From Micropterix aruncella (lineage: Eukaryota > Arthropoda > Insecta > Lepidoptera > Micropterigidae), in NCBI GenBank assembly GCA_944548615.1, contig OX155967.1:20328752-20392751 (forward strand): DNA of 64,000 nucleotides. Direction: 5' to 3'. The position numbers and the translations under genes are program-made. Each line of letters starts with the position of its first letter. Positions within the stretch are counted from its first letter, which is position 1. Of this stretch, positions 59,536 through 64,000 are shown piece by piece. A model generated the notes under the pieces. It was not told the origin of the DNA. It made no database searches and worked only from the letters and a program-made list of their open reading frames with translations.

Positions 59536-62162
59536 ATAGCTGTTTTAAATGCAAAAAATATAATCATGCAACACCTGAGTGCCGATATTTGTTAAAATTC
59601 AATGTAAGCGATCGATGGGCATGGGTCAAGGAGCAGAGATTGTGTACTCTCTGCCTCGAACCTGGACACACCCATCATAACTGTAAGTCACAGGGAAAAT
59701 GCGACGTAAAAGGTTGCAAATGGCCTCACAACAAGGTGTTACACAAGGACACAAGGAAACAGACAAGGTCCGACAACCAGGGAAACGGTACAATTAATAG
59801 ACATAAAGGTGACGACACACTTCATAAAAATAAAGGTGACGACACACTTAACAGACATAAAGGTGACGACACACTTCATAAAAATAAAGGTGACGACACA
59901 CTCAACAGACATAAAGGTGACGACACACTTCATAAAAATACAGGTGAAGACACACCTCATAGGTATAGGGGTAGCGACACACCAAACGATCCGAGCGCAG
60001 TGACCAGTACATGGAATGGAGCAACGGGCGTATTACTACGAGTAGCGTACGTAGAAGTCAAAGGTCCCCGTGGCTGCGTCCGAACACTGGCTCTGTGCGA
60101 TGAAGGTTCAACAATAACACTAATGCAAAAGGACCTGGCGGACAAAATAGGTGCATACGGGCCCAAAAGTCCACTAAATCTGGTAGGCGCCTCTGGTATG
60201 GCGATTGACAGTGGCACCACGATGAAAATTGACTGCCATATACGGCCGGTCAACGGGCCTACGTTCTACCCACTAACAGGGGTACGAACAGTGGAGGATT
60301 TAAATTTACCACTCCAGACCGTCCAGGCCAAGGAAATAATAAATAAATGGCCTCACTTGTCACGAGTGCCACTAAATGATTTAAATGGTAAACCCCAAAT
60401 TTTAATTGGAATAGACCATTGGCCGATCATCATCCCGCGAACAATTGTTTCTGGACCACCAAATGGGCCCATAGCCACATCATGTCGATTAGGATGGACC
60501 TTGGGCGGTGGTACCACGGAATTTTCCACAGCCGTTCAGCGTGTCAATCACCTGCGGCCGGGACAAGGGAAAAAGCTAGATGAACTAATCAAAACATACT
60601 TCGACAATGAGGAACTAGGCCCATTCGTGAGAAAACACAAGGAGAAAACCAATGAAAGAGCCGAAACCTTGTTAATAAATACTACAATAATTGAACAAGG
60701 ACGGTGGCAGACGGGTCTACTGTGGAAGAGTGATAAAGTCACTTTACCATCAAACCGCAGCATGGCCGAACGACGGTTAGTAACGATGGAGAAAAAAATA
60801 CTTAAAAATCCCACGTTGGCTACCAAGTATCAAGCCACCATAAAGCATAGTTTCGAAAAAGACCTCGACAAGCTAATAAAAAAGATATCTTCAGATAAAG
60901 GCAGCAAAACTCGTAACCATAATGCATACCTGGATGAGAAGGGAATCCTACGAGTAGGTGGTCGAATCAACGCCGTGGAAGGAATCGCGCTCACAGTAAA
61001 GAAGCCAGCAATATTGGATGCTCGACACCGGTATACTAGGTTGCAGATCATTGCTCAACACGAACGCTCCGGCCATCAAGGCCGAGAATGGTTTTGCAAC
61101 GAGCTATGGCCGCGCTTTTGGATTCTACGGTTACGAGGAGCGATTCGAACGGTTACCCGCGAATGTAGAAAGTGCCAAATGGATAGAGCCCGCCCAGTTC
61201 CTCCGAAAATGGCGGACCTACCTAGTACTCGATTAGAGCACCACATTCGCCCTTTCACAAATGTAGGTTTGGACCTCTTCAGACCCATAGAGGTCACCGT
61301 AGGACGCCACCGGAAAAAAAGGTACCGAGTCCTTTTCTGTTGCATGTCAACAAGAGCCGTCCATATCGAAATAGCGCATGCAGCGTCAAGCGATGCGACT
61401 ATGATGGCCTTGAAGAGGATGTGCGCCAGACGAGGACCGCCGACTGATATCTATTCAGATAACGGTACGAACCTGCATGGATCTAATAATGAAATAAAGC
61501 TAGCCATTAAGAGTATAAATTATGAAGATATAAAATCCCAATGCGCTATGAAGGCGATAAACTGGCACTTCATTACGCCAGCAGCCGCACATATGGGAGG
61601 GTTTTATGAACGACTGATACAATCGGTTAAAAAGGCCCTAAACGCCACTTTAAGGGAAAAGGCGCCGCGAGACGAAACGTTACTTACGTTGCTGGCCGAA
61701 GCTGAAAACTCGGTAAACTCGCGTCCTCTTACTCATGTGTCCCTAGACGACCAAGACGAAGACAGTTTAACCCCTAACCACTTTCTCATCGGCTCGTCAT
61801 CAGGAAGGTCAAATATAGGAGTATATGATTCAGAAAACCTATGTCTAAAAAGACAATGGAGAATTGCTCAAACGTTGGCTAACCATTTTTGGAATCGGTT
61901 CACCAAGGAATACATTCCGACATTGGCGAAACGATCTAAGTGGCTCGACGAAGTAGACCCCATCAAAGAAGGCGATATTGCGTTCTTAATAGAGCAGCAA
62001 GCCCCACGAAATGCATGGCTACGTGGTCGAATAACGCAGGTACACACGGCCCCAGACGGTCAAGTTAGGTCAGCGACGATCATGTGCAACGGCCGATTAT
62101 ACAAACGACCCGTCCACAAGATTGCTCGTATACCCACTAAACCTAATGGTAGTGAAAGATAA
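59536..62162 (+). CDS. BEL/Pao Pol remainder: zinc knuckles, protease, integrase; RT and RNase H absent
   Basis: The frame is open from within the gag overlap to TAA at 62160. Order: knuckles CFKCKKYNHATPEC and CTLCLEPGHTHHNC; a charged minisatellite of ~9-residue units (HKGDDTLHK/NKGDDTLNR) at 59800-59975; aspartic protease (DUF1758) with LCDEGSTITL at 60096; the A17-like region through AERRLVTMEKKILKNP; then directly the integrase N-terminus (YLDEKGILRVGGRI, HERSGH and CRKC zinc residues). The integrase core has D in VGLDLFRPI, D in YSDNGTNLH and E in GGFYERLIQSVK, and a DUF5641 C-terminal domain (WLRGRITQVHTAPDG) follows. RT (no xxDD motif) and RNase H are missing between about 60840 and 60920. 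Integrase looks intact. Confidence 0.88.
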
Positions 62163-62203
62163 CTATTTCCCACAAAAACAACGGGGAAAAATAGTTCTTT
62201 CAC

Positions 62204-62217
62204 GGGGAAGGGAATAT
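62204..62217 (+). other. Polypurine tract
   Basis: GGGGAAGGGAATA stands directly before the 3' LTR; it would prime plus-strand synthesis. Confidence 0.7.
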
Positions 62218-63665
62218 TGCGGGATAAATAAAATGTGCATATTAGGTTAGGAATAGCATACGAAACCCTAAAGTAAGTTTCAATATCCATGACTCAAAAA
62301 CAAATGCATCTTTCCACTAACAGCTTTGCATAAATTAAGGCAGCTGCAGATTAAGAAAAAAAGCTCCCTCGGCCTTCGTTTCTAGGAAAAAACCCGGAAT
62401 ATTCTACGCCGAAAGAAGAAACGGCAATAAAGCAAAATATCCCGACCCTAAAGCCATAAAACACCCGGCGCCATAGGCGAATCAGCACCACAGGTGACGA
62501 TGGAAAATACCGCCGCTGGAATGACTCGCCGAAATACAGTTTAACAATGAGCAAATGCCATACTTAGACAACCAAAAATTGAGGCACTTAACGTCCTAAT
62601 TAAGCTAGATTAAAACTAGAATAATAATTATTATTTTCTAATGTATTTTTTGATGTTCATACCGTAGAGATAGCTATAATATTACGGAATCTAACATTAA
62701 GATTAAAAAACAATCACAAACTCACTAAATGCGTAAAATATTGAAATAATTATTAGACAACCATTACCTAGGCTAGTTTAGAAATAAATTAGCGTAACTT
62801 AAGATATTGTAAAGGTTAAATTAGCTAGATTATAATTTAATCTTAAAATCGACATAAATAGCGCATACTGGCATCTGTTGGAGAAAGCCGAAGGCTTATA
62901 AGCCACGCCTTAGTAAAATGTAAGCGCGCGCTTTTCAAACGCAACCAATGAAAATATTGGACCAGAATCGCCGCCAATAATAGGGAAGCGCGCGAAAACA
63001 CGATATGGAATGATCCCGAAAGCCCTTAAAAAGCGAGAGCGGACGGGATCAAACCAGTCTGAAATCTGTCGGCACCGTGTACACCATCAACACCGTTTGT
63101 TACGTATATTTAGTGTGAGTGAACTTCGCGTTACCGAAAACTAAATTATTGACAGTTTAGACTCGGGTATTTTACAATATGTAGATATCCTAAGAACAGT
63201 TGTGAGAAGCCAAATTGTACGATTTCTTTTGGACTTAAGTGTAAAATTTTTAAATAAACATTACTTGCTATATTTTTAAAATAAATCTTTTTTCTCCCGT
63301 AAGACTGAGGTTTTTGTTTACTGGTTAGTGGTCCCGTAAAAAAAATAGATAATTCTCCCTATGGTGACATTGAAGAAAGTGGAAGTGAACGATAGAGGAT
63401 AGCCGATATACTGCCCCAGTAAAGAGCCACTGAGAAGCCGACGTGACCATACATCACCCGACATCAAGAAAGTAACTCTCACCGGAGCCGTATCCGACAT
63501 CGCCTGCGATCAAACCACCTGAATATGGGGTAAGCCGTTCAACTCTCCTTTCGATGTGAATACGCCGTAGTCTGCTTTAGGAAAAGAAACCGCAGATTAC
63601 GGACTATACTAAACGAACGCAGTAGAGGCTGCTGATTCGTCGGCCCCTTGAAAAAGGACGCCACA
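62218..63665 (+). repeat. 3' LTR of the BEL/Pao element, 1448 bp
   Basis: Matches the 5' LTR except for about five substitutions (for example 'caccatg' against 'caccgtg', 'gttctgag' against 'gttgtgag') and two one-base length differences (near 62896 and 63292). Confidence 0.93.
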
Positions 63666-64000
63666 ATATGTATGTATGTATTTGCATGCCAATTTGACTA
63701 TATTATGTACCGTTATTTGTGGGTGTCTTATCTCTTTAACCATTTATACAGTAAAAGGGAAATTATATGCAGTAAAAGGGAAAAGTCTTTTGTTTTAAAG
63801 ACTCGAGACGATAAAGTTACTTATTTTGATATGAATATTGTTGATAATGTAACCAATAAACATGACCTAACGATTTTCTTAATATAAAAAGCTACTTTTT
63901 GTGACTTAAATATAAAATTTAGACATATGCTGTCCATGACTTTTTTGTAGGCATCACTAAGCTCTACAACTTTTCTCTAGAACTTAATCATATATCTCTC
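63666..64000 (-). mobile_element. Helitron-like element, continuing past the window
   Basis: Matches 45850-46500 (excluding the MITE there) in the same orientation, including 'gcagtaaaagggaaaagtct' and 'tgacttttttgtaggcat'. The part before the BEL insertion is at about 56505-56525 ('atttttactgcatatgtat'). The 5' end lies beyond 64000. Confidence 0.75.

Larger units (their letters stand above)
56526..63665 (+). mobile_element. BEL/Pao LTR retrotransposon, recent, lacking RT and RNase H
   Basis: LTRs at 56526-57971 and 62218-63665 begin TG and end CA. ATATGTAT stands directly outside both LTRs (56518-56525 and 63666-63673), a possible but long target duplication for this superfamily (usually 4-6 bp). 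The interior of 4.2 kb holds gag and a shortened pol: zinc knuckles, protease, a short stub of the RT N-terminal side, then integrase. Full BEL interiors are about 5.5-6 kb. Nearly identical LTRs (about 5 substitutions and 2 one-base length differences by eye) point to a recent insertion despite the missing region, so it probably moved using proteins of a complete relative. Confidence 0.92.

Overview
This window looks like nuclear DNA of an insect, most probably a moth or butterfly. It is AT-rich, has intron-split genes, and is crowded with transposon families of lepidopteran type: Helitron-like elements ending in CTAG, a mariner whose ends look like the cecropia group, CR1/Jockey- and RTE-like LINE tails, Penelope-like elements and a BEL/Pao LTR element. 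I see no bacterial genes, operons or CRISPR arrays. Much of the sequence is repeat, often one element nested in another. The species is inferred, not known. Three host genes could be assembled by hand from splice sites and reading-frame phase, all on the + strand. (1) An insect odorant receptor (7tm_6 family) in five exons from 6711 to 21309; the exons join in phase to 385 codons plus stop. (2) A classical insect defensin in two exons, 25414 to 28036; 90 residues with signal peptide, propeptide ending in an RQRR cleavage site, and a six-cysteine mature peptide. (3) A nuclear receptor of the NR2E group (HR83-like) in six exons from 38955 to 49457, with a plausible seventh micro-exon holding only ATG plus G at 35829-35832; together 320 residues. 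Layout: 1-6.6 kb holds TA microsatellites, a 5'-truncated Penelope-like element and a Helitron-like end. 6.7-21.3 kb is the receptor gene; its introns hold a LINE remnant, several retroposon copies, a self-nested palindromic element and LINE tails. 21.4-25 kb holds a deleted mariner, a Helitron-like element and another LINE tail. 25.4-28 kb is the defensin. 28.1-35.8 kb is a dispersed repeat split by a Harbinger derivative, then mostly featureless AT-rich DNA. 35.8-49.5 kb is the nuclear receptor, with introns rich in one ~660-bp retroposon. 49.5-56.5 kb is repeats, RTE-like LINE tails and a 400-bp TA run. 56.5-63.7 kb is a young BEL/Pao element with nearly identical 1.45-kb LTRs that has lost its reverse transcriptase and RNase H region; it sits inside a Helitron-like sequence that runs to the window end. 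The host genes show no sign of working together: they are an olfactory receptor, an immune peptide and a transcription factor. The most unusual material is in the mobile DNA. For reference I use working names for dispersed families I cannot name: X (retroposon with GGGAGYTAATGGGCC and GTCGACAAC ends), Y (palindromic element with GCTATTGCATAGC), V, W and U.
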